Part shown: piece by piece, positions 22,722 through 33,002 of the stretch
Numbering within the stretch: position 1 is the first letter of the stretch
Layout of the letters: the number at the start of each line of letters is the position of its first letter
NCBI GenBank assembly: GCA_032622095.1
Contig: CP136063.1
Coordinates: forward strand, 91,239,980-91,303,979
Direction: 5' to 3'
DNA length: 64,000 nucleotides
Source: Siphonodentalium dalli
Taxonomy: Eukaryota; Mollusca; Scaphopoda; Gadilida; Siphonodentaliidae
Program-made: the position numbers and the translations under genes
The notes under the pieces: model-generated
What the model was told of the DNA's origin: nothing
Seen by the model: only the letters and a program-made list of their open reading frames with translations
Databases searched by the model: none

Positions 22722-23999
22722 TAGCCGATGAGCCCGACGTTGTCCGGGCTATTCATCCGGGCTATTCAAAAACCAAATTTCAAGTCGTTAGCTCCACCCG
22801 TTTCCGAGATCTGGTCTGCGCATGCGTGAAGCTGGCGTCGCACGGGCTCGGCGACCCGATAAAATTTGTATCCGGGGCAAGATACATTCACATACCAAAT
22901 TTCAAGTCGATAGCTCCACCCGTTTCCGAGATCTCGTCTGCGCATGCGCGAAGCTGGCGTTGCACGAGATCGGCGACCCGATAAAATTCGTATCCGGGGC
23001 AAGATACATTCACATACCAAATTTCAAGTCGATAGCTCCATCCGTTTCCGAGATCTCGTCTGCGCATGCGCTGCACGGGCGTCGCACGGGCTCGCCAATA
23101 CGACAACGTCCACCGCCTGGTCAAACTACACACACGTACCAAGTTTCGTCCCGATCGGTCGAGAATCGTAGATTTGTATTAATGACAAACATACAGACAA
23201 ACATACAGACAGACAGACAGACAAACAAACAGACAGAGGTCTTCAAAATATATATGAGACTAGCCGATGAGCCCGACGTTGTCCGGGCTATTCAAAAACC
23301 AAATTTCAAGTCGATAGCTCCACCCGTTTCCGAGATCTGGTCTGCGCATGCGCGAAGCTGGCGTCGCACGGGCTCAGCGACCCTATAAAATTCGTATCCG
23401 GGGCAAGATACATTCACATACCAAATTTCAAGTCGATAGCTCCACCCGTTTCCGAGATCTCGTCTGCGCATGCGCGAAGCGGGCGCCGCACGGGCTCGCC
23501 AATACGACAACGTCCACCACCTGGTCAAACTACACACACGTACGAAGTTTCGTCCCGATCGGTCGAGAATCGTAGATTTGTATAAATGACAAACAAACAT
23601 TCATACAAATATACAAACATACAGAGGTCTTCAAAATATATATGAGATAGACTAGCCGATGAGCCCGACGTTGTCCGGGCTATTCAAAAACCAAATTTCA
23701 AGTCGATAGCTCCACCCGTTTCCGAGATCTGGTCTGCGCATGCGTGAAGCTGGCGTCGCACGGGCTCGGCGACCCAATAAAATTCGTATCCGGGGCAAGA
23801 TACATTCACATAGCAAATTTCAAGTCGATAGCTCCACCCGTTTCCGAGATCTTGTCTGCGCATGCTCGCCAATACGACGTTGACGACCGCCTGGTCAAAC
23901 TACACACACGTACCAAGTTTCGTCCCGATCGGTCGAGAATTGTAGATTTGTATTAATGACATACATACAGACAGACAGAGGTCTTCAAAATATATAGGA
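22722..23999 (+). repeat. Tandem modules of an RTE-like retroelement tail
   Basis: Three rounds of a ~400-bp block: GACTAGCCGATGAGCCCGAC, then one or more CAAATTTCAAGTCGATAGCT / CCACCCGTTTCCGAGATCT modules of ~120 bp, then GTACCAAGTTTCGTCCCGAT and a (CATACAGACAGA)n-type tail ending GAGGTCTTCAAAATATAT. GC-rich relative to its surroundings. Open frames here are by-products of the repeats. Confidence 0.75.
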
Positions 24000-24113
24000 G
24001 ATTATATATTGACGAACAGTCGATTGGGCAATGCAAGACAAGAAATATCTCGATGATGAACATTCTATTTTTTTATTCTGGCTTATCTGCCAAGCCTGTA
24101 GATAAGCCCAAAT

Positions 24114-24257
24114 GACCAGTGCATGTTTGCTTGTACCTGTTATTATGACCGGTGCATGTTTGCTTGTACCTGTTATTATGACCGGTGCATGTTTGCTTGT
24201 ACCTGTTATTATGACCAGTGCATGTTTGCTTGTACCTATCATTATGACCGGTGCTCA
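24114..24257 (+). repeat. 33-bp tandem repeat, 4 copies
   Basis: Unit GACCGGTGCATGTTTGCTTG plus TACCTGTTATTAT, four near-identical copies and a partial fifth, in Keap1 intron 2. Being a multiple of three it leaves frames open on both strands; no gene is implied. Confidence 0.9.
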
Positions 24258-24528
24258 GTCATGTACAGGTATTATACACTGATAAATATGCTGCATTTTT
24301 TGTTGTTGATTCAATGTGTAAGATAATATTTTTTTATTTTTTTTTGTAACTGCATGTTTTAAAAACTACCGGTACTTATTCTCTATAATATGACTTGATA
24401 CGACATGTATTTTCTTTATATGCGGGTCGCTAGTCTATTCAAACATACAAACATCGTGTGGGCTCTTTCAACAAAATGGCCAATAAACATTAAAGATATT
24501 CTATGAAAGTTTCTATGATACACACGTA

Positions 24529-24990
24529 TTAAAGATGCCTTATCTGAATTAACGCTCTTAAATTACTATTTCTTGGCTTCGGGGGTAAATAATATTTGAT
24601 TCGAGTCGAGGAACCCACCATCAAAACTCAGAGCGATCAGATATCGATTTTTGAAGTTTGTTAATTCTCGAGATGTGCAATTATATCAGGCCCAGAAACA
24701 TGTGGTCAATTGGATGGTCTCGGACAAAATTGCAGATGAAGATGGATAACTCTAAAATCGAGTTGTAATACGTCCAAATTTCGTGATACTGTAGTGATAA
24801 TACGGCCATATTTTGTTGAACAAAATGTTGATAAATAACATGTTTTGGGTAATTTCATACCATAGTTGACAGTGGTTAGCATTATTTTGTTGCAATAAAT
24901 CAATTCTGATAACTAAAGCGAATTTTGAAGAAATAATGTTGTTGTATCTTGATGGTATGGGGACCGTCTGATCAGATTGAGTACCTTTAA
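24529..24990. mobile_element. Family D, full copy
   Basis: TTAAAGATGCCTTATCTGAA to CAGATTGAGTACCTTTAA; in intron 2. Confidence 0.82.
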
Positions 24991-25130
24991 TGACTGGCAC
25001 AAACCTATTGGTGTCTAGTCTTTTTGACAGGCACCAAAATTTGAGTTATTTCCAGGCTTGTTATCTGCCATCTGTAACATTACTCGTACTCGGCAGGCAA
25101 TAAAATAATGGAAATCTGGTTAACTTATTC

Positions 25131-25279
25131 TACAGTAATGCCCTAAATAATCGACTCCTTAACCACAGCAGACAGAGCTTTCCGATGAATGGCAACAAGC
25201 CATATTTCCGACTAAATCCTGAAAAGTTACCCATTATTCTGCTGTGGTTAAGGAGTCGATTATTTAGGGCATTACTGTA
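25131..25279. mobile_element. Family A, left arm truncated
   Basis: Only the outer 40 bases of the left arm, then the complete right arm: the mirror image of the deletion at 6660-6805. Confidence 0.87.
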
Positions 25280-25569
25280 CAAAGCAGAGAATATAGAAAT
25301 CAGCAACAACATTTGAGTAAAGTACCCATTTAAGGATCATCTTACCCTAAAAATCATCAAAGTAAACAAAAATGAAATTTGCAATCACCACTAATTGGGT
25401 GATTAGCAAAAAAAATTAGTAATAATATCGAGCATCTAGAAGGCTAGAATATCATATAAAACTATTTCTGATTGGCTGTAATTGGGATTTATCCTAGAAA
25501 TTCCCTTGCACACCAATCAGAAGGAGCCTTTCTGAACTATTTCTGAATTATTGCAGCACCAATTCCTCT

Positions 25570-25870
25570 TTCTTCAGGTTTGTTTGTTTGTTTTTTTTTA
25601 ATTAATTCTTTGTAATTTTTTTTTTTTTCAATGTTTGTTTTCCTGTTTTTTTAAAAACTTTGGCTGCCTGTTTGTTGTTTTTTTTTTATTATTTGTTGTT
25701 GTTTTTTTTATTATTTTTATTTGTTGTAAATGTTTATTTATTGTTTGTTTATTTTTCATGTTTGTTTTCCTGTTTTAAAAAAAATTGTTTTTTTTAAATT
25801 CCCCTTTGTTCAGGTTTGTTTGTTTTTTTAAATTAATTTTTTTGTTGTAATTTTTTTTTTTGGTGACCAG
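25570..25870 (+). repeat. T-rich low-complexity tract
   Basis: About 300 bp of T runs broken by TTTGTTTG, TTGTTG and TTTATT words in intron 2; CAGGTTTGTTTG occurs at both ends, suggesting an internal duplication. Confidence 0.7.
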
Positions 25871-26813
25871 TGACCAAACTCAAGAACATTTAGACCAATG
25901 TCAACACATTTCAACCACTTACCCACTCTTAATTGGTGCCCGGACGACGAAGAATGTATTAAATTTGGTCATTTTTTAGTATAAGTCGCTCTTGTACACG
26001 GAACTATCAGAATAATTGAGCCGCGAAATTATTGATTATTTTCGAACCGAGCGGTCACGTGACTCTGATCGGAAGCAAAGAATTTACGGCTACAAAAAAA
26101 AGTGTACCCAACTCCGGAAACATGAACGTATGATTGGTGTTATTGGGCCATGAAAATCTGCAGTAGCGTGTTTTTTCAACGCTTAGTATACAGCATAGGG
26201 GTATTATTTATTTACAAGAGACAGCTAAAACAAGCTGTAATCGGCAAATTGTATTCTCGGTTCATTTTATTAGTTGTTCGGATACGGCAACCGATCACAC
26301 GTTTTAGTGTTACCGGTATAGGAATGGGGTATCGCGAACTTAGGAAACGCAACGGGACTCCAGAGAAAACCTTTGTAATTTTGATTTAGCAGTAGGAAAC
26401 TACTATTTTCAACTTTTACTAAGTTCAGACAATTGATGTTCGCCTTACTGAAGCTTTAATTTGGATCAGCGGCGAAATAACAAGTAGTTTCAGAACAAAG
26501 TTTGATGTAGTGTTCGTTACTATTTTTAGTAGTCAAAACTACATATGCATAGTGCACGATGGGAGAGACTTGAAGGCGTAGTATACAACTACGACTAATA
26601 GAGTCGAGTAGCCAACCAATCGGAAAGCTTGATTTCAATAACAAAGTCACGTGAGATACAATATCATTAATTATATACTGATAATAGGTATGGTGTAGTG
26701 CTTCAAATGAATTACTTTACTCGTATTTCAATTCGTGCAGTTCTATTTTTTGCTCAAATTTGAATTCGCACACTTTGAATTCGAGCACTGTGTTATGCGA
26801 ATTAAAAACTGAC

Positions 26814-26839
26814 TGTCGATTAATTAGAGCATTACTGTA
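26814..26839. mobile_element. Family A, 26-bp terminal fragment
   Basis: GTCGATTAATTAGAGCATTA then CTGTA: the outer end only, inside the unit that carries the 18S fragment. Confidence 0.7.
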
Positions 26840-26951
26840 GTTATGGACATCAATGAAATGAACTATAAAGAAGTACGTGTAAACAACCAGGTAGGTGGCT
26901 GACTTGAGAGAAAATCAACATATGGCTGCGAGTTGGTTTGACAGTAGTAGT

Positions 26952-27329
26952 AGTCCATCTTGCGACGATCCAAGAATTTCACCTCTAATGCCGCAATACG
27001 AATGCCCCCGTCTGTTCCTTTTAATCATTACCTCTGGCTCCGAAAACCAACAAAATAGAACCGAGGTCCTATTCCATTATTCCATGCACCACTATTCGGG
27101 CGGCCTGCTTTGAGCACTCTAATTTTGTCAAAGTAAACTCGCCGGTCGCTGCGGGACACTCAGTCAAGAGCACCTCGAGCGCTGGGGCTCCCCGTCAACC
27201 CGCGAAGGGCACCGAGGGACCACCGGCAGTAAGGCCGAACTCAAAGAGCGACGAGCCTCGAAGGGAAACCCGCCAACCCACGCAGTAAAACCGCCGCGAT
27301 GCGGAACACACGTTCGGCTCCGAGATCCA
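26952..27329 (-). pseudogene. Fragment of 18S rRNA gene (V4 region and core)
   Basis: Read on the minus strand this is small-subunit rRNA: GGATCTCGG, a GC-rich variable stretch (V4), TGAGTGTCCCGC, TTTACTTTGACAAAATTAGA, GTGCTCAAAGCAGGC, GGAATAATGGAATAGGACC, TTCTATTTTGTTGGTTTTCG, GGGGGCATTCGTATTGCG, then TTAGAGGTGAAATTCTTGGA. It begins and ends abruptly inside the gene (roughly the 600-980 part of a eukaryotic 18S), so it is a dispersed fragment in Keap1 intron 2 and not a functional rRNA gene. The core is well kept, suggesting a fairly recent insertion. It sits inside a unit flanked by inverted TTACTCGTATTT motifs. Confidence 0.9.
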
Positions 27330-27836
27330 GACTGCATGACCATGTTGTCGCTACATGGTGGTGGATATGAAGATATGCTTTTGTGTCCCTTCGTATGGGA
27401 ATATCTGTATTTCTTACAAGTATTGCAACATCGAAGATGTTACCATGATTCACATATGAATAATGGTGTTGAGAATGCATGCCTGCATGTCAATATAATT
27501 GTCTATATTCAGTCCAACTGTCTTAATGCATGTACATGTAACTCATTAATTTTAGCTCATTTTCCCTGTGATATGGCATAAGCTCAGGAGTCATTCTATT
27601 TTTTGCTCAGTTTTAAATTAACGCACCCATTGGTGCGCGAAAAATAATACTGTGGGAATTTAAATACGAGTAAGGTATGGTTAATTTCACCTTTTAGGTG
27701 TTTATATATTGAGTGTTTAACATCAATGTCTCACACAATTTATAATTAATCATTTTAGTTTTTTCTGCTTTTTAGATATTATAGCTTTGAAGCTTTTTAC
27801 ATCACTTTAATAGTTTTGGTTATATTTTTCTTTCAG

Positions 27837-28013
27837 GTGTTATTGCACTGGAGTGTGCCATCTTTGCTGTTGGAGGATATGATAGTAATTCCCAGCTTCG
27901 ATCTGTAGAGGTTTACTGTCCAACTGCTGATACGTGGCGGTTTGTTTCTCCGATGATCAGCCCGAGAAGTGCTCTAAATGTGGCTGTAGTCGAAAGTCGT
28001 CTGTATGCATTAG
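27837..28013 (+). CDS. Keap1: Keap1 coding exon 3 (Kelch blade)
   Basis: A 177-bp internal exon after acceptor tttctttcag, ending TTAG|gtgagt. It completes Gly493 and encodes residues 494-551: VIALECAIFAVGGYD, then a blade ending SPRSALNVAVV. S515 and S537 fall at the positions of human S508 and S555, which line the NRF2 pocket. Phases match both neighbours. A TTAA-type element begins 40 bp downstream, and the captured 18S fragment lies 0.5 kb upstream in intron 2. Confidence 0.95.
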
Positions 28014-28053
28014 GTGAGTGTTGCTGATATTAATCCCATTGATCGTATTCAAC

Positions 28054-28288
28054 TTAACCCTTTCTATACTAAATGGGATTCTCCCATTTAGTTATATAAG
28101 AGGTATTGTATTAATGGTAAATTATTTATCTAGATGTTCAGGAAAAATAAGCAGACGACAGATAATAAAAGTGCAGAATGAGACCTGTTTATTGGAGGGA
28201 TGTGTTCAGATAATAAGTTCAACTTATTATATGAACATTTCCTAAGTTAACTGCGTCTTCAATGAGTATTTAGTATTGAAAAGGTTAA
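28054..28288. mobile_element. Family C subtype v, full copy, next to exon 3
   Basis: TTAACCCTTTCTATACTAAA to GAGTATTTAGTATTGAAAAG plus GTTAA; starts 40 bp after Keap1 exon 3. Confidence 0.8.
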
Positions 28289-28559
28289 AGATGCCTCATT
28301 TGATTGGATGCCTCTATATTACCATCTATTATATGCTTGCCTATAATATTACCGAAACGTTGATTGTCGTATGTATCTCTGTGAATGTAGCCACAGTGAA
28401 ATATAATTGTTGCTTTCACTATTTCACTGTATATTTCATTATTTCACTGTTATGTAGCTTTTTAGAAATTTGGGTCAACCAGTTGTTTCATTCCGAGTAT
28501 TGTTGAATTTCTTGTGCTATTAAAAGTGAAAATGCCACATAATTTAGCAGCTTTGAGCA

Positions 28560-30006
28560 TTAACTCTTTCGCTGCCACCTGCCACCACAGACATACCCCC
28601 CAGTGCCACGCATCCTGTACATATATCCATGTATTTCAGGTATATATGGGTAATACATTATATCTCAAGCAGTTTCTAATATAATTCGTTGAAACTTCAC
28701 ATATATATAGACATAGGTATATCCTGTCGAATGCCGCCGTGGACACGCCCACCAAGGTCACGTGACATTGGCGGCCATCTTGGATTAGTGGCTATTTGCC
28801 GGTATATGTACAGTTTGTGTGGGTATGCATGGGTGTGTTGTTTGTTTTCTAATTTTCAACCCAATTATACGATGTCCAACAGTAAGGTACACGGGAGTAA
28901 CATATATGAACATACTTTGGACATAAAATAGGTCACGTGACCTTGGCGTCCATCTTGGATTTATGCAAGTTGCCACCTATTTGTAGCAAAATGGGATACA
29001 ATGGCGCACTTTGTTGAGTTCGTGCTTTTGTTGCTTGAATATTCCCTGATAGGTACAATTCCAAATATAGATATGTATATATATAACCATGCATACCCAC
29101 ATGTATATATACCTGCAGGGGGACATATGACACTGCTCCGCCCCTTATAAGTCACGTGATCTTGACGGCCATCTTGAATTTCAGGAAAATTGTTTTTTAC
29201 GATGATTTATGTGAATTATATGGGTCACGCGGGCGTACGCATGGTCAACTCACCAGCATAATTAATTTAGTTGCCTGTTATCACCACTGGAAAACGATAC
29301 AATAGACAAGGGTTGTTCAAAACCAGTAAAGGTGTATTATAAGAAAACAACATTTGAAAATAATCCATTCTGGAAAGGAAAGTTTTGGCAAATGGGGAAT
29401 AGACTAGCTTCTTCTGCCAAGACTGTGATACGCCATTGTGTGTTGTCCATTCATATATGTTACTCCCGTGTACCTTACTGTTGGACATCGTATAATTGGG
29501 TTGAAAATTAGAAAACAAACAACACACCCATGCATACCCACACAAACTGTACACATATACCGGCAAATAGCCACTAATCCAAGATGGCCGCCAATGTCAC
29601 GTGACCTTGGTGGGCGTGTCCACGGCGGCATTCGACAGGATATACCTATGTCTATATACATGTGAAGTTTCAACTAATTATATTAGAAACTGCTTGAGAT
29701 ATAATGTATTACCCATATATACCTGAAATACATGGATATATGTACAGGATACGTGGCACTGGGGGTATATTCCGGCTCTGACTGTACTCCCATAACGTCA
29801 GAAATAGCATTACCTTGATGACGTTGTCGCTTTAAATTGTTCGCGCGCAACAGTACTACAGATAGAATCATTGTACACTGTCAAACATGCCGGAAAGAAT
29901 AGAGTTATATCCCATACATTAGACTACATACCAAATTCGCAAAAATGCGCGATTGGCAGTGACACGGGAGTTCGCATTTATGCGCGTTTGGCAGTGAAAG
30001 AGTTAA
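28560..30006. mobile_element. 1.45-kb TTAA fold-back element in Keap1 intron 3
   Basis: TTAACTCTTTCGCTGCCACC at the left and TTTGGCAGTGAAAGAGTTAA at the right. Long inverted arms of about 300 bp (28615-28912 and 29448-29745) pair with very few mismatches; a 530-bp centre separates them. Four GTCACGTGAC/T sites, each next to a GGCCATCTTG-type sequence, occur at 28757, 28932, 29151 and 29596. No transposase is encoded. Confidence 0.85.
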
Positions 30007-30031
30007 TAAGGCACATAATAAAAAGAATAGC

Positions 30032-30205
30032 TACAGTTTTTTTGTCAGGATTTAGTCGGAAATATGACTTGTTGCCATTCATCGGAAAGAGATGAGGAGA
30101 GAGCTTTCCGATGAATGGCAACAAGCCATATTTCTGACTAAATCCTGAAAAGTTACTCATAATTCTGCTGTGGTTAAGGAGTCGATTAATTAGGGCATTA
30201 CTGTA
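30032..30205. mobile_element. Family A, left arm mostly deleted
   Basis: TACAGT then a jump to TTTGTCAGGATTTAGTCGG, then an intact right arm. It lies 25 bp beyond the 1.45-kb TTAA element. Confidence 0.85.
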
Positions 30206-30825
30206 CCTGAAACATCTCATTCGTGTCTGGAAAGAAATATAGAATTACGCAATGTTCAGGGAGCTATTCCGCTATACCATGTAACCGTTAGTCTACCGTC
30301 TACTTTAGGGGTGTGTGGTTGCATGACAATGAGTCAATGACATGATCAGAAATCTGAATGATATATTGGCATCATCCAGCAAAATATAAACATAATTGTA
30401 CCAGCGCCCAGCCAGGAGTGAAGTGAACACGTTGTCACGTTGGAATTGGTTTGATCTTTATCAGTCAACATCAGACGTAGAATATCGTATATCAAAGGTG
30501 CCGCATTTTGAATATGGGAATGTGTACAGTAAATCTGCTGTTGCTACTTAGACAAACAATGATTGTTCTAATCGATGAGACATCAAAAGGGTCTCGAATA
30601 ACATACTATAACAATTCGCTATCCCTCGCGTGTTGACTGAATATCTAGATCAGAAACATGTTTTTATAATATCGCAACCGTGACCAGGCGGTCGTATTTT
30701 GGGTTCCATCACAATTGTTTGTTTTGTGCTTTATCCACACGTGCGACGATTAAAATGGAAGTATACTGCATGCATCAATGATTGCTACCAATGAAACGTT
30801 TAACTATACCTTTCTGGGAAGTATG
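30206..30825. other. Intron 3 segment without recognised features
   Basis: No repeat matching elsewhere in the window and no convincing open frame. Confidence 0.4.
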
Positions 30826-30904
30826 GTGATTAGTCGACGAGGAGATTATTAATCGATTATCGCCGAAATTCTAGTCGACGTCGACTATAATCGTTTCAAC
30901 ACTA
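30826..30904 (-). mobile_element. Possible hAT-type terminus
   Basis: On the minus strand: CTAGTGTTGAAACGATTATA then GTCGACGTCGACTAG and GATAATCGATTAATAATC, which resembles the TAGTGTTG-ended, ATCGATTA-rich termini of hAT MITEs. No partner end was found. Confidence 0.3.
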
Positions 30905-30955
30905 GCTCAGATGGGTGCGCAAAAAGTAATAATGCACATATATTAATACGAGTAA
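30904..30955. repeat. Single terminus of the TTACTCGTATT repeat
   Basis: Read on the minus strand: TTACTCGTATTAATAT, then TTTTTGCGCACCCATCTGAG, matching the right end at 27625-27673. It lies 62 bp upstream of Keap1 exon 4, and similarity seems to continue a little further toward the exon. Confidence 0.4.
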
Positions 30956-31017
30956 GATATTCAAACTGAAGGTGAGATTTTAGGAGTCTTTATTTCTTGA
31001 TTTTACTTGAATTTCAG

Positions 31018-31154
31018 GCGGATATGATGGAAATGATTTCTTATCATCTGTTGAGTATTATTCCCCGGAGACCAATCAGTGGACGGAAGTGACAAATATG
31101 ACTTGTGGTCGCAGTGGACATGGTGTTGCTGTCGGTGCGGAGCCACAGATTTGA
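31018..31154 (+). CDS. Keap1: Keap1 last coding exon (final Kelch blade, stop)
   Basis: A 137-bp coding part of the last exon after acceptor gaatttcag. It completes Gly552 and encodes residues 553-596: [20 protein letters not shown], then [17 protein letters not shown] and a TGA at 31152-31154. Y554 and S584 match human Y572 and S602. The protein stops soon after the closing blade strand, so the Cys-containing tail of vertebrate KEAP1 (with C613) is absent. No alternative downstream splice was found that would add one. Confidence 0.94.
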
Positions 31155-31830
31155 CGTCGGCCTCAGTCTAGGCCAACATAGTAAATTCTTACGCTTCCGC
31201 AAAACCGGATATTTTCATTGAGGACACATGGTGCTAATGTTCTTAAAACAGATCCTTGAATGTCAAACCGAAAATTATGGAATTGTGTGTACCCGGCAGT
31301 TTTAACGCGATATCTTGCTCTTACTTAAAGATGCATCATCCGAATTATCGCTCCCAAATTAGTATTTCTTTGGCTTCGGGGTTAAAAAATGTTTGATTTG
31401 AGTTGAGAAACCCACCATCAAAACTAAAAGTGATCAGATATCCATTTTTGAAATTTGTTATTTCCCGAGATATGTAATTTTTGGCGGCCTGGCAAATATT
31501 CGTCAATGGTCTCAGACCAAACTGCGGAACAAAATGTTGATGAATTACATGTTTTGGGCAATTTTATACTACATTTGACAGGTTAGCCAGGGTTAGCATT
31601 ATTTTTGGGCAATTCTGATACGGTAACTGAAGCTGTATTTAAAAAGAAATTTGTTGTTAGAATCTGATGATATGGGGACCATCGGATCGGATTGAGTACC
31701 TTTAAATTGGCTTGTCGTAGGAACTCTACTTAAATGGACATGACTCATTTGAACCTAAAATTAAATTTAATGTATATGGAATTTTGTAGCATGCACATTT
31801 TAGTTCAATAAATACACATATAATACCAGT
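31155..31830 (+). other. Likely Keap1 3' UTR with poly(A) signal
   Basis: Downstream of the TGA the first clear AATAAA on the plus strand is at 31807-31812, about 650 bp away. If it is used, the 3' UTR contains the whole family D element at 31325-31705. An earlier poly(A) site with a variant signal cannot be excluded. Confidence 0.4.
31325..31705. mobile_element. Family D, in probable Keap1 3' UTR
   Basis: TTAAAGATGCATCATCCGAA to CGGATTGAGTACCTTTAA, with an internal deletion of about 80 bp. Confidence 0.82.
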
Positions 31831-31961
31831 TTATAGACCTTAGGCCATGATACCAATGATAACCATCTGAACGATTTTACAGTTTTTCAGAACATTTTAT
31901 CAGATGTTATCTACGATATGACTTTGTTATTTGACCTGGCATTGTGGATTAGTGATCCGAT

Positions 31962-33002
31962 TTCGTGCTGCCCTTTGCCAAATTTGCCAATTACAAATTT
32001 GCCTATTAATACAGATTTAAAAATGCAAATTAACAATTTTGGCAAGTGACTTTTCAATTCCCCAAGAAAGTTAAAACTGTTTGTCTCTCAATAACATTAG
32101 TATCACGAAAGCCTTACAATTAGTGGTTGCTTATACGGTAAGTAAAAGTTAACGCCACAAGATGCAGCTAATCTGATAGCATTAGTATCGACTGGTGGAT
32201 GGATTATACATGATGCATTGTGGTGTTTTCTAATCCTCTTTGTTTTGAGGTGTCCGTTCGATGAAGCAGCTCTTTTAAAATGTTATTGTTTGCTTGTTTT
32301 ATTATTGTATAATAAATGAGAGGAGAGAAAGAACTATGAATAATTAAAGATACTCATTCCGATTCGATTGTTCCCATGTCATCATATTCCAACAACAACA
32401 ACTTTTTTGAAATACCTCTTCAGTTACCAGAATCGATTAATTGCCCAAAAGTTAAGATATCCACAGTCAACTATAATATAAAATTTCCCAAAATGTGTTA
32501 TTTATAAATGAAATTTGGCTGGATTGTCAAATATCTAACACCCAAAACCACTTGATTTCAGAGGTATCCATCTTCATCCGCAATTTGGTCTGAGACCGTT
32601 GACTTGTGAAATATTTGCCAGGCCGCTATATCTCAGGGGGAAATAACAAATATAAAAAATCAGTATCTAATCACTCTGAGCTTTGATGGGTGGGTTCCTT
32701 GACTGAAATATTTTTGTACCCCCGAAGCCAAAGAAATTGTAATTTGGGAGCGTTAATTCAGATTATGCATCTTTTACTGCTTCCAGATCAATATCACTGC
32801 AAGTATCAATGCCAGAATGTAAGAAAAAGCCAGTGAGTCTAAAAATATAATGATAATCATGCAAAAATTGATTGTTGAAACATAAGACTCAATGTTACAG
32901 AAAACTACTATTATTTGGCAACTTCGAAAATAATTTTGTTAAAGTTATTTTAATTTGGTAAAACATTTGGGAAAGGTAAATTTTGGCTCAGCACGAACCA
33001 TA
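31962..33002. mobile_element. Family F element interrupted by family D
   Basis: Left TTCGTGCTGCCCTTTGCCAA, right TTTGGCTCAGCACGAACC. Removing the family D insertion leaves about 610 bp collinear with 8985-9567. Confidence 0.62.
32344..32775. mobile_element. Family D, inverted, nested in family F
   Basis: TTAAAGATACTCATTCCGAT to TTCAGATTATGCATCTTTTA; splits the family F copy 31962-33002. Confidence 0.82.

Larger units (their letters stand above)
26717..27673. mobile_element. Candidate TIR element carrying the 18S fragment
   Basis: TTACTCGTATTTCAATTC at the left and its inverse, reading TTACTCGTATTTAAATTC on the minus strand, at the right bound about 960 bp. The next 30-40 bases are also loosely shared (T-rich, then GCTCA or GCGCACC). 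The interior holds a family A end fragment and the 18S rDNA piece. A third copy of the terminus lies at 30904-30955. Confidence 0.4.

Noticed and set aside
22822-23388. A 188-residue open frame on the plus strand and several overlapping frames
   Set aside because: It lies wholly within tandem retroelement-tail modules, and the same peptide recurs from each module; no domain.
24114-24257. CRISPR or regulatory array
   Set aside because: Head-to-tail 33-bp minisatellite with no spacers.
28689-28931. Matching frames at 28689-28931 (+) and 29404-29673 (-)
   Set aside because: They are the two inverted arms of the 1.45-kb TTAA element and not duplicated genes.
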